A stretch of 64,000 nt of DNA from VAZQ01 sp035293945 (GCA_035293945.1 DATGLV010000022.1:1-64000); one strand, 5' to 3'; shown: positions 1 to 7,715, counted from the first letter of the stretch. A program made the numbers and translations. Notes: generated by a model not told the origin, from the letters alone.

Positions 1-444
1 ATCAATCGCCTGCCGCCATCCTGCCATGGCAAAACTCCTCGTCTCGTCAATCACAGACGAGGAATCCACCAAGATTCTTCCGGTTCCATCCGGCTTCGCT
101 TACCAAGAGAATCCGGATTCATGGAATCGGTCGTCTAGTGCAGCATTTTCAACGCACTCCGCGAGGGTGGCCGCGCTGATGCTCCGCCTATAGGGTGCGT
201 TGACCGTGGCCAACACGAGCTTGTCGACGGCTGAGGGGCCGTCACGGCCGCCCCAAACAAGCGCCTTGGTCGCACGCGATTCCATGAGCGCAATATAATG
301 GTGGAGCTAAGCTGGGTCGACCCTACTGATCACGACAGAACCTATAGATCGCGCAGGGACCCCACACCGCACCGCGGGACCCGGAAATTGCGAGGTCCCG
401 CGTTGCGGCTCGACTAGCCGTGTTTTCGAAGAGATCTTCTCGCG
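1..444. other. No supported gene; one GC-rich palindrome
   Basis: I find no convincing gene here. A 61-codon open frame on the minus strand (100-285) has no ribosome-binding site and resembles no family I know. The only clear structure is the palindrome at 373-402, just beyond the 3' end of the peptidoglycan-binding gene. Confidence 0.5.
373..402. repeat. Palindrome with 9-bp perfect stem
   Basis: CGCGGGACC at 373-381 pairs with GGTCCCGCG at 394-402 around a 12-base loop. It lies 43 bases past the stop codon of the minus-strand gene ending at 445. It could act as a terminator or RNA-stabilising hairpin, although no T-run follows on either strand. Confidence 0.5.
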
Positions 445-1050
445 CTACTTCGAGTTCTGTGTACCCTGGGCCGGCTGTTGCTGACCGCTGTCACCCGGTC
501 CTTGGCCGGAGGTGGAAGCCGGTCCCTGGCCGGTGGTGGAAGATTGCCCCAAGTCGTTCAGGCCCAATTGGGCGAGTGTCTGCTGGTCGATCTGGCCACT
601 CGCCTGCAGTCCTTGCTTTTGTTGGAAGGATTTGAGCGCAGCTTCCGTTCGCGGACCCATCCGGCCATCCATCCGACCGGCCTTGAACCCCTTCTGGTCC
701 AGCGCCTTCTGCACCTGCTCGATCTGGCTTCTGTCCAGGTTCATCGCCTCGTTCTGATTACCGTTCTGGCCGGCAGGTTGGTTCTGCGCGGCCTGGTTTT
801 GGCTGCCATTCTCGCCAGGTTGATTTTGCGCCGCCTGGTTCTGGCTGCCGTTCTGCTCGGGAGGCTGGTTCTGCGCGGAATTCTGCTTCTGCATGCCTTG
901 ATGCATCTGCGAATTCTGTTGCGGGTTTTGCTGGTTCTGCGCCTGGCTCGGCTCCTTCTGTTGCTGCGCCAAAGTAGCCGATCCACCGCCGACAATCAGC
1001 GCGGCCGTTGCGAGTGGAGCGACATATTTCAGCTTCCACGATCCGTTCAT
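445..1050 (-). CDS. Secreted Gln/Asn-rich protein with peptidoglycan-binding domain
   Basis: The 201-residue protein starts with a Sec-type signal (residues 1-28, ending near ATLA). A Gln/Asn-rich linker follows (about 29-103) in which a unit like NGSQNQAAQNQP recurs. Residues about 107-164 form a PG_binding_1 (PF01471) fold, with the typical GRMGPRTEAALKSFQ stretch and a closing LAQLG. The tail is rich in Gly, Ser, Thr and Gln. The domain family binds cell-wall peptidoglycan non-catalytically, so the likely role is a periplasmic or wall-associated tether. The ATG at 1050 is preceded by GGAGAGA. A longer upstream frame exists but has no comparable ribosome-binding site and no signal peptide. 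Confidence 0.8.
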   Translation of the reverse strand: MNGSWKLKYVAPLATAALIVGGGSATLAQQQKEPSQAQNQQNPQQNSQMHQGMQKQNSAQNQPPEQNGSQNQAAQNQPGENGSQNQAAQNQPAGQNGNQNEAMNLDRSQIEQVQKALDQKGFKAGRMDGRMGPRTEAALKSFQQKQGLQASGQIDQQTLAQLGLNDLGQSSTTGQGPASTSGQGPGDSGQQQPAQGTQNSK

Positions 1051-1319
1051 CGTTCTCTCCTTTTCGTGTGAAACCCCTCCCCTTACGGACCTAGGGAGAA
1101 CGCTTGGTCGATGGCCTGCGTTCAGGAAACGGCGGGTGCGGCACTTCGCAGCAACGGCACGCTTTGGGAAATCGTGTCCACCGGCATCTGCGGAAGACGA
1201 CTTTTGTGGAAGTGAACGGCGCGCCGGGCGCGGGCGCGCCGCGAGCGGAACCGGTAATCCAACGTTGCGTTTGCCAAAGGTGCGGCCCGCGGGACGCGCC
1301 GCCATCTTCGCCAACTTCA

Positions 1320-1919
1320 ATGGAGAAAACCCTGAAGGGCTTTATCCTCGGTATCATTGTGGCGGTGATCGTGATCGCAGGCGGTGCCTACGCGGTGATC
1401 GCCGCCGGCCTCATCCCGGCCAACGCCGACGCGGCCGCCGGGCCGGTGGAGCGTTTCGTTGCTCGCACCGACTTGCGTGCCGTGCTGCGCAACCTTGCGC
1501 CTAAAGACGCGAACCCCACGCCGCTCACGGACGACAATTTGATCGCCGGTATCAAGCTGTACGGGCAGCATTGCGCGATCTGCCACGGCACCGTCAGCGG
1601 CGAGGCTCCGCCGATCGCACGCGGTCAGTATCCGAAGCCTCCGCAGCTTGCGAAGGATGGAGTGGAAGACGACCCGGAGGGCTGGACCTTCTGGAAAATC
1701 AAGCATGGCATTCGCTGGACCGGCATGCCTGCCTGGAAGGATGAGATTAACGACCAGGACATCTGGAAGCTGACGCTCTTCCTCAAGAACATGGACCAGC
1801 TGTCACCAGCCGCGAAGCAGGCGTGGCAAGCACTGGCCCTGCCGAGCGCCGCGGCCTCGCTGTCACCGGATACGCCGGATACCAGCGGAAGTGCCGCCCC
1901 TGGCAAGCCTGCCCAATAG
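1320..1919 (+). CDS. Membrane-anchored c-type cytochrome
   Basis: The 199-residue protein has one N-terminal membrane segment (about 7-31) and a single class I cytochrome c domain. The haem motif is CAICH at 85-89, and the likely Met ligand is in GMPAW (M136). It resembles the small cytochromes that take electrons from periplasmic dehydrogenases and pass them to the respiratory chain. The donor cannot be told, because no dehydrogenase is adjacent. I chose the ATG at 1320 because it opens the membrane anchor. The frame stays open upstream, and no strong ribosome-binding site is visible, so the start is moderately certain. A Pro/Ser/Ala-rich tail follows the haem domain. Confidence 0.8.
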   Translation: MEKTLKGFILGIIVAVIVIAGGAYAVIAAGLIPANADAAAGPVERFVARTDLRAVLRNLAPKDANPTPLTDDNLIAGIKLYGQHCAICHGTVSGEAPPIARGQYPKPPQLAKDGVEDDPEGWTFWKIKHGIRWTGMPAWKDEINDQDIWKLTLFLKNMDQLSPAAKQAWQALALPSAAASLSPDTPDTSGSAAPGKPAQ

Positions 1920-1940
1920 CAGCAGTGCCTCGACTCGTTG

Positions 1941-1967
1941 GGGCGGCAGCCGTAACGGCTGCCGCCC
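1941..1967. terminator. Perfect palindrome between converging genes
   Basis: GGGCGGCAGCC at 1941-1951 pairs with GGCTGCCGCCC at 1957-1967 around a 5-base loop. It sits between the cytochrome gene ending at 1919 and the isochorismatase-like gene ending at 1977. The position suggests a shared terminator, but there is no T-run, so termination is inferred from stem stability and context. Confidence 0.55.
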
Positions 1968-1976
1968 AGGCTCCAA

Positions 1977-2621
1977 TCAATTCGTGCCTTCGAACTTGAT
2001 CATGTCGCTGCGCGTCAGCGTCACCCACTTGGTGGTGACGGGCGGCCCGCCGCCGCCCATGTGCCAGGCCGCATAGGCTTCGCGGAACGCGCTCTCCGAC
2101 GGGTTGCAGTCGACCGGATAGATCACGAAGTAGCCGCGTTGCGCTGCCGCCGCCCCCGTGCCCAGGCCGACGCCTTGCGCCGAGGTGCCGCACAGGATCA
2201 CGGTCTTGATGTTGTGGCTCTTGAGCCGCTCATCGAGGTCGCTGTTGAGAAATTTGTCGGGCCCGCCCTGCTTCTGATTGACCACCTCGCCCTCATGCGG
2301 GGCGATCGAGGGATCGATGATCTTGCCGTTGCCCGGCGTGGTGTAGGCAACCAGCATGTTGGCGGCGCGGGCCTTGTCCATCAGGGCCTTGAGCTTCGGC
2401 ACCGCCTCGACGCAGCGCGGACGCTCGCCGCAGTTCGAGACCATGAAGTCGAACAGGAACAGCGCCGTGCTCTTGGGATCCACGGTCGCCGGCTTGAGCG
2501 CCGGCGGATCAGGCAGCTGGATGCCCTTCCAGTCGGCCATGAGGTCCGCCGCCCGCGCGGGGGCGGCAAAGCTGAGCGCCGCGACACATGCGACCGCGAC
2601 CAAGCCTATCGTCCTCTTCAT
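1977..2621 (-). CDS. Exported isochorismatase-fold protein lacking the catalytic Cys
   Basis: The 214-residue protein has a clean Sec signal (residues 1-25, ending PARAA), so it should be periplasmic. The rest follows the isochorismatase/nicotinamidase fold. The conserved Asp (D58 in FLFDF) and Lys (K123 in GGPDKF) are present. In the segment that normally reads G-x-x-x-x-x-C-V, the protein reads GTSAQGVGLGTG, with V151 where the nucleophilic Cys belongs. Conventional Cys-dependent hydrolysis is therefore unlikely; it may be a non-catalytic or repurposed member. The start is firm: GGGAGGAG lies just upstream of the ATG at 2621. The upstream region shares a promoter-like motif with the hydrolase gene ending at 2812. 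Confidence 0.8.
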   Translation of the reverse strand: MKRTIGLVAVACVAALSFAAPARAADLMADWKGIQLPDPPALKPATVDPKSTALFLFDFMVSNCGERPRCVEAVPKLKALMDKARAANMLVAYTTPGNGKIIDPSIAPHEGEVVNQKQGGPDKFLNSDLDERLKSHNIKTVILCGTSAQGVGLGTGAAAAQRGYFVIYPVDCNPSESAFREAYAAWHMGGGGPPVTTKWVTLTRSDMIKFEGTN

Positions 2622-2654
2622 GCACTCCTCCCTTTGGTTTTTGAGTTGCGTCTG

Positions 2655-2687
2655 AAAATAGCACTCGTCGACGATCCGTTGGTAGCC
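2655..2687 (-). promoter_or_regulatory. Shared two-box promoter-like motif, copy 1
   Basis: Read on the minus strand, the box GGCTACCAACG (2687-2677) is followed after 13 bases by TGCTATTTT (2663-2655), about 34 bases before the ATG at 2621. TGCTATTTT looks like an extended -10 element. The same two boxes with identical spacing occur upstream of the hydrolase gene starting at 3663. Promoter function is inferred. Confidence 0.45.
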
Positions 2688-2705
2688 CTGCTTGGCTCCT
2701 GAGTC

Positions 2706-2725
2706 GTTCCTGCGAAAGCAGGAAC
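2706..2725. repeat. GNRA-loop intergenic palindrome (REP-like), copy 1
   Basis: GTTCCTGC and GCAGGAAC form a perfect 8-bp stem around GAAA. The same 20-mer recurs inverted at 4784-4803, and variants occur near 12948-13028 and 28232-28251. A second small palindrome, GTCTCG to CGAGAC, lies at 2773-2795. All copies lie between genes, as expected of REP-type elements. Confidence 0.7.
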
Positions 2726-2811
2726 CCATACCGCAGCGACCTCTCATGTTCGCAGAGGCTTATGGCTCCCGGGTCTCGCTGCGCTCTCCCGAGACGACAC
2801 GAAGTGTGTGC

Positions 2812-3663
2812 TCACGCCGGCCGATGCGCGCGCAAGAAAGAATGGATCTGCCGCACCGCGAGTGGAATCCTCTCCTTCGGCTGCTTCCAGGGAAACATGC
2901 TGACCTCGGACTTCGGCGCGAGCATCGCGGCCTCCATGGCGACCGCGTAAGGATGCGCCGGGATGTCATCGGGCAGGATCAGCACCGGCGTCTGGCAGCT
3001 CTTCACGAAGTCCCGCGTGACGCTGATGACGAAATCGGGATTGTTGCGGTACATCCTGGTCAAGAATTTATCGACCATCTCCATCGTGATCTCGGGGCGG
3101 CGTTTCACCAGTTCAGGCCCCCAGGTCTTCATGTTGCCTTCGTAGAACAGGTCGCGCGCCTCGGGGCGTGATCCGGAAGGCTGCGCCAGCACGGCCGCGA
3201 CCACGCGATCAGGCGCCCGCTTCAGCAAATTCCAAATAAGCGGACCGCCGATGCAGAAGCCCATCACCAGGAACTTGTCGATACCGAGATGATCCATCAG
3301 GCCAAGATGGTCGTCGGTATAGGAATCCCAGGGCCGGTCGATCTCCAAGGGGCCAAAGGATTCTCCGCTCGGCGCATTACGCAGGTCCGAGGCAATGCAG
3401 CGGTACTCCGCCTTGAATTCCTCGATCGGGTTGAACGGATCGGCGCGCTTGAACCCGGCCATGGTCGAGCTCAATCCGCCGCCCGCAATCAAGAGAAGCG
3501 GGAATCCTGAACCGGCCTCCTCATAGCGGATGCGCACTGGGCCTCTTTCATAGAACGAGCCGCCGCCCTGCTCTGCGCCCTGGGCAAGAACACGCTCGGC
3601 CGCCGCCATGGCGGTTGCCGCCGCCCCGGCTGCCAGAAGGTTGCGTCGGACCGGATCCATCAT
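2812..3663 (-). CDS. Tat-exported alpha/beta hydrolase with Cys nucleophile (paralogue 1)
   Basis: This is a 283-residue alpha/beta-hydrolase-fold protein. Its N-terminus (DPVRRNLL then a long Ala-rich stretch to about residue 28) looks like a twin-arginine signal, predicting export of a folded enzyme. The oxyanion strand ends in LLLIAGGG. The nucleophile elbow is GFCIGG with Cys at 137, as in dienelactone hydrolases, rather than the usual Ser. A C-terminal His (in QIHSFLRAH) could complete the triad. The substrate is unknown. It is closely similar along its length to the protein at 4827-5684. The ATG at 3663 has AAGGAGGG six to seven bases upstream; a second ATG follows directly. It is divergent from the gene at 3820. 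Confidence 0.8.
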   Translation of the reverse strand: MMDPVRRNLLAAGAAATAMAAAERVLAQGAEQGGGSFYERGPVRIRYEEAGSGFPLLLIAGGGLSSTMAGFKRADPFNPIEEFKAEYRCIASDLRNAPSGESFGPLEIDRPWDSYTDDHLGLMDHLGIDKFLVMGFCIGGPLIWNLLKRAPDRVVAAVLAQPSGSRPEARDLFYEGNMKTWGPELVKRRPEITMEMVDKFLTRMYRNNPDFVISVTRDFVKSCQTPVLILPDDIPAHPYAVAMEAAMLAPKSEVSMFPWKQPKERIPLAVRQIHSFLRAHRPA

Positions 3664-3711
3664 GGCCGCCCTCCTTGATGTCGTGATCCTGGACTGTCGT
3701 CCCTTGCGGCA

Positions 3712-3744
3712 AAAATAGCATTGCGCCCGCTTGCGTTGATAGCC
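3712..3744 (-). promoter_or_regulatory. Shared two-box promoter-like motif, copy 2
   Basis: On the minus strand, GGCTATCAACG (3744-3734) is followed after 13 bases by TGCTATTTT (3720-3712), 49 bases before the ATG at 3663. It matches the motif upstream of the isochorismatase-like gene at 10 of 11 and 9 of 9 positions with equal spacing. This suggests co-regulation of the two genes. Confidence 0.45.
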
Positions 3745-3819
3745 TCCCCTTGCGCCCACCCGGCCTCGCGCGCACTCTTCAGAGAAAAGACCGCATTGGA
3801 AACCCAAGGGAGGACTTGC

Positions 3820-4674
3820 ATGCTCACGCGCAGCTTGCTCGCTTTTTCCATTGCCGCAGCGCTTGCGGTGTTGGCCACCGACGCCCGCGCCTTCGACGAC
3901 GCGCAGTATCCAAACTGGAAAGGCCAATGGCGGCGTTACTTGACGCCTGGGTTAGGCGGACAGGGCGCATTCGATCAGACCAAGCTCTGGGGCAAGGGAC
4001 AACAGGCGCCCCTGACGCCGGAATATCAGAAAGTGCTCGAGGCAAGCATGGCCGATCAGGCGCGCGGCGGGCTCGGCAACTACCCGCCGGCCCAGTGCCT
4101 GCCGGGCGGCATGCCGCGCATGACCTATTTCGGCCTGCAGGAATACGTCATCACTCCGGACACCACCTATATGCTGCTCGGCGGCGGCGTTGATCACACG
4201 CGCCGCATCTTCACCGACGGACGCGACTGGCCGCAACCAATCGAGCCGTCCTTCGCCGGCTACTCCATCGGCCGCTGGCTCGATACCACCGGATCAGGAC
4301 GGTATGACACGCTGGAGGTGGAGACGCGCGGGTTCAAAGGGCCGCGCGCCTTCGATGCGAGCGGGCTGCCGCTTGCTTTCGACAATCAATCGATCTTCCG
4401 CGAGCGCATGCATCTTGATCCGCTGGATCCCGCCGTCTGGCACGACGAGATCACCGTCATCGACCATGCGCTGACGCGGCCGTGGACCTCGGACCGCAAA
4501 TACACGCGCAGTCCCGATCCGCGCCCGAACTGGCCGGAGAATTTCTGCACGCTCGGCAACACCAATGTGGTGCTGGGCAAGGAGAACTATATCCGCAGCC
4601 CCGACGGATTGTTGATGCCGACCAAGAAGGACCAGGCCCCGCCGGACCTGCGGTATTTCAAGGCGCAGAAGTGA
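3820..4674 (+). CDS. Exported protein of unknown function
   Basis: The 284-residue protein has a Sec signal (residues 1-24, ending DARAF). I do not recognise the mature part as a named family. It is rich in Tyr, Trp, Pro and Gly, with stretches such as NWKGQWRR, PGGMPRM and RRIFTDGRDW, and it lacks membrane segments after the signal. Two Cys remain in the mature part. The ATG at 3820 follows GGGAGG. It lies between the two paralogous alpha/beta hydrolases: divergent from the first (156-base spacer) and convergent with the second. This suggests the three genes form one accessory unit acting in the periplasm, but the function is open. Confidence 0.75.
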   Translation: MLTRSLLAFSIAAALAVLATDARAFDDAQYPNWKGQWRRYLTPGLGGQGAFDQTKLWGKGQQAPLTPEYQKVLEASMADQARGGLGNYPPAQCLPGGMPRMTYFGLQEYVITPDTTYMLLGGGVDHTRRIFTDGRDWPQPIEPSFAGYSIGRWLDTTGSGRYDTLEVETRGFKGPRAFDASGLPLAFDNQSIFRERMHLDPLDPAVWHDEITVIDHALTRPWTSDRKYTRSPDPRPNWPENFCTLGNTNVVLGKENYIRSPDGLLMPTKKDQAPPDLRYFKAQK

Positions 4675-4711
4675 TGGTGTCTTCGCCCGCAATATCCATC
4701 CGTTGAGCGTC

Positions 4712-4803
4712 GTCCCGGCCGAAGCGGAGCGGAGAGCCGGGACCCAGACTCCGCAGCGGATATTAGCGCGCGTCGCCGCATAGGTTCCTGCTTTCGCAGG
4801 AAC
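4712..4803. repeat. REP-like double palindrome, copy 2
   Basis: Two palindromes lie between the converging genes that end at 4674 and 4827. The first has GTCCCGGC (4712-4719) pairing with GCCGGGAC (4736-4743). The second, at 4784-4803, is the exact reverse complement of the palindrome at 2706-2725. The two-palindrome layout recurs at 12948-13028 and 28155-28251. Confidence 0.7.
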
Positions 4804-4826
4804 GACCATAAATGCGCTCTCCCGCC

Positions 4827-5684
4827 TCAAGCCTGTGCGGAACGGTGCGCCCGCAGGAACGAATGGATCTGCCGCACCGCGAGCGGAATCCGCTCCTTCG
4901 GCTCCTTCCACGGGAACATGCTGACCTCGGATTTGGGCGCCAGCATCGCGCTCTCCATCGCGGTCGCATAAGGATGCGGCGGGATATCGTCTGGCATGAT
5001 CAGGACCGGCGTCTGACAGCTCTTCACGAAGTCGCGCGACACGGTCAGGACGAAGTCCCTGTGGAGATACAGGTTGGTCAGGTACTTCTCGATCATCTCC
5101 ATGGTGATGTCGCTGCGCCGCTTGACGAGCGCGGGACCCCAGCCCTTCATGCTACCGTCATAAAGCAGCGTCGGCGCTTCGGGGCGGAATCCTACCGGCT
5201 GCGCCAGCACGCCGGCGACGACGCGATCGGGCGCCCGCTTGAGCAAATTCCAGATGAACGGGCCGCCGATGCAGAAGCCCATCACCACGAACTTGTCGAT
5301 GCCAAGATGATCCATCAAGGCGAGCTGGTCATCGGTATGCGAATCCCAGGGCCGGTCGACCTCGAGCGGTCCGCTGGACTGGCCCGTATTGGCGTTGCGC
5401 AGGTCCATGGCGATGCAGCGATACTCGCCCTTGAACTCCGCCATCGCATTGAAGGGGGCGTTGGTGGTGAAGAAAGCGAGCGAGGAGTCCAACCCGCCGC
5501 CCGGAATGATCAGCAGCGGGTAGCCGGAACCGACCTCATCGTAATGGATGCGGACCGGACCTTTCTCGAAGAAGGCGCCGGCAGAGCCCTGCCCGGCTTG
5601 CTGCGCCAGCACGCGCGGTGCCGCCGCCATCGCGGTCGCTGCCGCACCGGTCGCGAGTATGTTGCGTCGGATTGGATCAATCAT
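4827..5684 (-). CDS. Tat-exported alpha/beta hydrolase with Cys nucleophile (paralogue 2)
   Basis: The 285-residue paralogue of the gene at 2812-3663 shares the twin-arginine-like leader (DPIRRNIL, Ala-rich to about residue 29), the LIIPGGG oxyanion turn, the GFCIGG elbow with Cys 138, and near-identical blocks such as RPWDSHTDD and the C-terminal KERIPLAVRQIHSFLRAH. The family fold is clear but the substrate is not. Of two in-frame ATGs, 5684 is preferred over 5690 because GGGAGG lies six bases before it and abuts the other. Its 3' end converges on the gene ending at 4674. Confidence 0.8.
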   Translation of the reverse strand: MIDPIRRNILATGAAATAMAAAPRVLAQQAGQGSAGAFFEKGPVRIHYDEVGSGYPLLIIPGGGLDSSLAFFTTNAPFNAMAEFKGEYRCIAMDLRNANTGQSSGPLEVDRPWDSHTDDQLALMDHLGIDKFVVMGFCIGGPFIWNLLKRAPDRVVAGVLAQPVGFRPEAPTLLYDGSMKGWGPALVKRRSDITMEMIEKYLTNLYLHRDFVLTVSRDFVKSCQTPVLIMPDDIPPHPYATAMESAMLAPKSEVSMFPWKEPKERIPLAVRQIHSFLRAHRSAQA

Positions 5685-6006
5685 CGGCATCCTCCCGGAT
5701 CGTATTGCTTTGGTGCTGCTCAGCCTTCATTTTGACTGCGTGATCACATTAGCACAAACTCTCGACCGCTCGCTCACCCAAATTTAATGCTTCGCCGGAG
5801 CGCCACGCGCTTGGCGGCAAATTGCGCCGGATTCGCCAAGGTTCTCCTCTCGTTGCAGCTCGCGGCGGGTTGCCATGGTTTCCAGAGCGTAACCGCCGCG
5901 TCCAAAAGGTCACTAAGATTGTGCGGTCAATTCGAACGGAATTGTCGGGACTGCGTACTAGAGTGCAGCTCAACGAAGAGGGCAAAACTGCACGCAGGAA
6001 GCCAAG
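5685..6006. other. Divergent intergenic region
   Basis: This 322-base spacer lies between divergent genes. On the minus strand, TGCTAATGT (5754-5746) resembles an extended -10 for the hydrolase starting at 5684. I see no other structure and no gene. Confidence 0.35.
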
Positions 6007-6291
6007 ATGCAAACCGTGATCCAGGCCGACGACGGAGATCTCATCACCGTTCGCGCCGACGATATCTCGATCGAGCAGTTAACCGTGCGACTTGAGCTCG
6101 AGTGTCCCGCCTATGACGGCATCGGCGAGTTCGAGGAGCTCACGCTCTCCACCCGCCGCGCCCGCGAGCTCGGTAAAGCGCTGATCCAGGCGGCTGAGCT
6201 TGTCGAGTTGAATTCGCGCCGGCTGTGTGGCACCCAGCATTTCGATTTCATCTCGGTCGGCGCCGGGACCCACCCGCGCCGGCGCAGCTGA
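6007..6291 (+). CDS. Small hypothetical protein
   Basis: The 94-residue protein has no signal, membrane segment or motif I recognise. It is acidic with a regular hydrophobic pattern (for example LTVRLELE), suggesting a small folded cytoplasmic protein, and ends in a basic PRRRS tail. Strong GC bias at third codon positions and AGGAAG five bases before the ATG support a real gene. The DUF6894 gene follows 67 bases downstream on the same strand, so the two may be co-transcribed. No function can be assigned. Confidence 0.55.
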   Translation: MQTVIQADDGDLITVRADDISIEQLTVRLELECPAYDGIGEFEELTLSTRRARELGKALIQAAELVELNSRRLCGTQHFDFISVGAGTHPRRRS

Positions 6292-6358
6292 CAGCGCTTG
6301 AATGGAAATCCAGGGCGCTAAAGGAGCCCGGTCGGCAAGAACCGGATACGGTAAGGTC

Positions 6359-6589
6359 ATGGCACGATATTTCTTCGACGTTGTGAGCAACACCGGTACT
6401 GCCCACGACCATCAGGGAATCGAATTCAACAGCCTCGATGGCGCCAAGCGCCAGGGCGAGCTCATCGCCATCGATCTGCGCTTTGCGCCGGACGCCGAGG
6501 GCCGCATGGGCGACCGAGTCTCGGTCTGCGATGTGCGCGGCCAGGTCCTGTTCTCGATCCCGGTCCCGGGCGAGGAACACTTCAACTAA
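6359..6589 (+). CDS. DUF6894 family small protein
   Basis: The 76-residue protein opens with ARYFFDV, the signature start of the DUF6894 family. These are small proteins of unknown function common in Hyphomicrobiales, often present in many copies per genome. The central region (GIEFNSLDGAKRQGELIAID) and the terminal VSVCDVRGQVLFSIPV match the usual family layout. I placed the start at 6359, next to GGTAAGGTC, rather than at the upstream in-frame ATG at 6302, because the family begins M-x-RYFFD. Its expression or partner is unknown. Confidence 0.75.
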   Translation: MARYFFDVVSNTGTAHDHQGIEFNSLDGAKRQGELIAIDLRFAPDAEGRMGDRVSVCDVRGQVLFSIPVPGEEHFN

Positions 6590-6702
6590 CTTGGCGGAGC
6601 TTGGCTGACGGCTTTTCGCCGAGGGCCGATACGCCGTAGCGGTAATATCGCACCATCATTTTGGCCATTCGAACTCGAATTTCCTGAATAAAATCAATAC
6701 AC

Positions 6703-6731
6703 ATGCGCCGCCCGCGAGTCCGCGGGCGCAT
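6703..6731. terminator. Hairpin between converging genes
   Basis: GCCCGCG and CGCGGGC form a 7-bp stem around a 4-base loop, flanked by ATGCGC/GCGCAT arms. It lies between the DUF6894 gene ending at 6589 and the tautomerase gene ending at 6775. On the minus strand an AT-rich, T-containing stretch follows, so it may terminate the tautomerase transcript. Confidence 0.45.
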
Positions 6732-6774
6732 ATTGTTTGATGATGAAAGTCTGACAGCGCGCCTTGGTGCCCTC

Positions 6775-6972
6775 TCAACGCGCGGGCGCGCGTTCGCTGA
6801 ACAAGACCCCGCCCTTTGCCTTGGCGGCAGGATCTGCCTCGACGATCGTGACCGTCACGGCATCGATCGGCGCATTGAAATTGCGCACCACCGCATCGGT
6901 GATGTCCTTGATCAGGGCGCGCTTCTGCTCGGGCGTGCGGCCCCTGACGGCATGAACGTAGACTTCAGGCAT
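6775..6972 (-). CDS. 4-oxalocrotonate tautomerase family protein
   Basis: The 65-residue protein has Pro directly after the initiator Met, the catalytic base of 4-oxalocrotonate tautomerases (PF01361). The family pattern PEVYVHAVRGRTPEQK and the alpha-helical KRALIKDITDAVV segment follow. Such enzymes work as small oligomers and interconvert enol and keto acids, typically in aromatic catabolism. No other aromatic-degradation gene is adjacent, so the substrate is not clear. GGAGG lies upstream of the ATG at 6972, and the length is normal for the family. Cytochrome b561 lies upstream on the same strand (125-base gap). Confidence 0.85.
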   Translation of the reverse strand: MPEVYVHAVRGRTPEQKRALIKDITDAVVRNFNAPIDAVTVTIVEADPAAKAKGGVLFSERAPAR

Positions 6973-7097
6973 TATCGTCCTCCACGACTGTGATGCGGCA
7001 TTGCGAGGCTGTTGCCTCGCCGGCGCCGGCAAGACGATTACCATGCCCGTGCCGCAGATTTGAAGTTCCTGCTTGGTGAGCTTCGGAGGTGCCGGCA

Positions 7098-7715
7098 CTA
7101 GGGGGCATTTCGCCGGTATTGCGAGAGCTCTTTGGCCGAAGCACCGAGCACAGGTGCGGCCTTCCAGGTCGGCAGGATCGAGCGCAGCGTGTCGTCGTTC
7201 AGCCAATAGTGATGAAACAAGGCGGCTGCGGCGTGAAAGCCGGCAAGCCAGATGATCACGTTGCCGAGGATCGTATGAATATTCGCAATCGCCGCCCCAA
7301 GCGCGTGGTCGGGCGCGAGCATGGGCGCGATATCGCCGATACCGAGGAGGGTAAGTGGATGGGCTTCGAGCCACGCGCCCGCGATCGCGGTCAGCGGGAT
7401 CGCGAACAACAGCGCATACAAGCCCCAGTGCGCGGCTTTCGCGGCGAGCTTCATCCAGGGCTCCATGCGGGCTCCCTCGGGAGCCGGATCGAACGCGCGC
7501 CAGAGAATGCGCAGGAGCACGAGCGCGAAGAGCAGGATGCCGGCGCTCTCGTGTAGGGTCCGTGCGCTGTCGGCGGCCGCCGAATAGATCCGCTCCTCGC
7601 GCCCGCCCGGGCTCAGGAGGTACGCCACCCCGACCAGAAGCACGGTCAGCCAGTGGAAGGCTTGCGCAACCGCGCCATAGCGCAGCTGCGAGCTCAGGAG
7701 AGATGGCTTCGACAT
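7098..7715 (-). CDS. Cytochrome b561-type membrane protein
   Basis: The 205-residue protein has four predicted membrane helices. His residues sit where di-haem cytochrome b561 ligands are expected: FHWL in helix 1, RTLHESAG in helix 2 and the later NIHTIL and GFHAAAALFHHYW stretches. Members of this family oxidise or reduce ubiquinone at the inner membrane and exchange electrons with small periplasmic carriers. It may serve one of the local c-type cytochromes, but neither is adjacent. The ATG at 7715 follows GGAGCGAT; an in-frame codon 21 bases further upstream was rejected for lack of a binding site. Confidence 0.85.
   Translation of the reverse strand: MSKPSLLSSQLRYGAVAQAFHWLTVLLVGVAYLLSPGGREERIYSAAADSARTLHESAGILLFALVLLRILWRAFDPAPEGARMEPWMKLAAKAAHWGLYALLFAIPLTAIAGAWLEAHPLTLLGIGDIAPMLAPDHALGAAIANIHTILGNVIIWLAGFHAAAALFHHYWLNDDTLRSILPTWKAAPVLGASAKELSQYRRNAP

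Noticed and set aside
100..285. Possible 61-residue protein on the minus strand
   Set aside because: No ribosome-binding site, no signal, no known family, and the length is easily reached by chance in GC-rich DNA.
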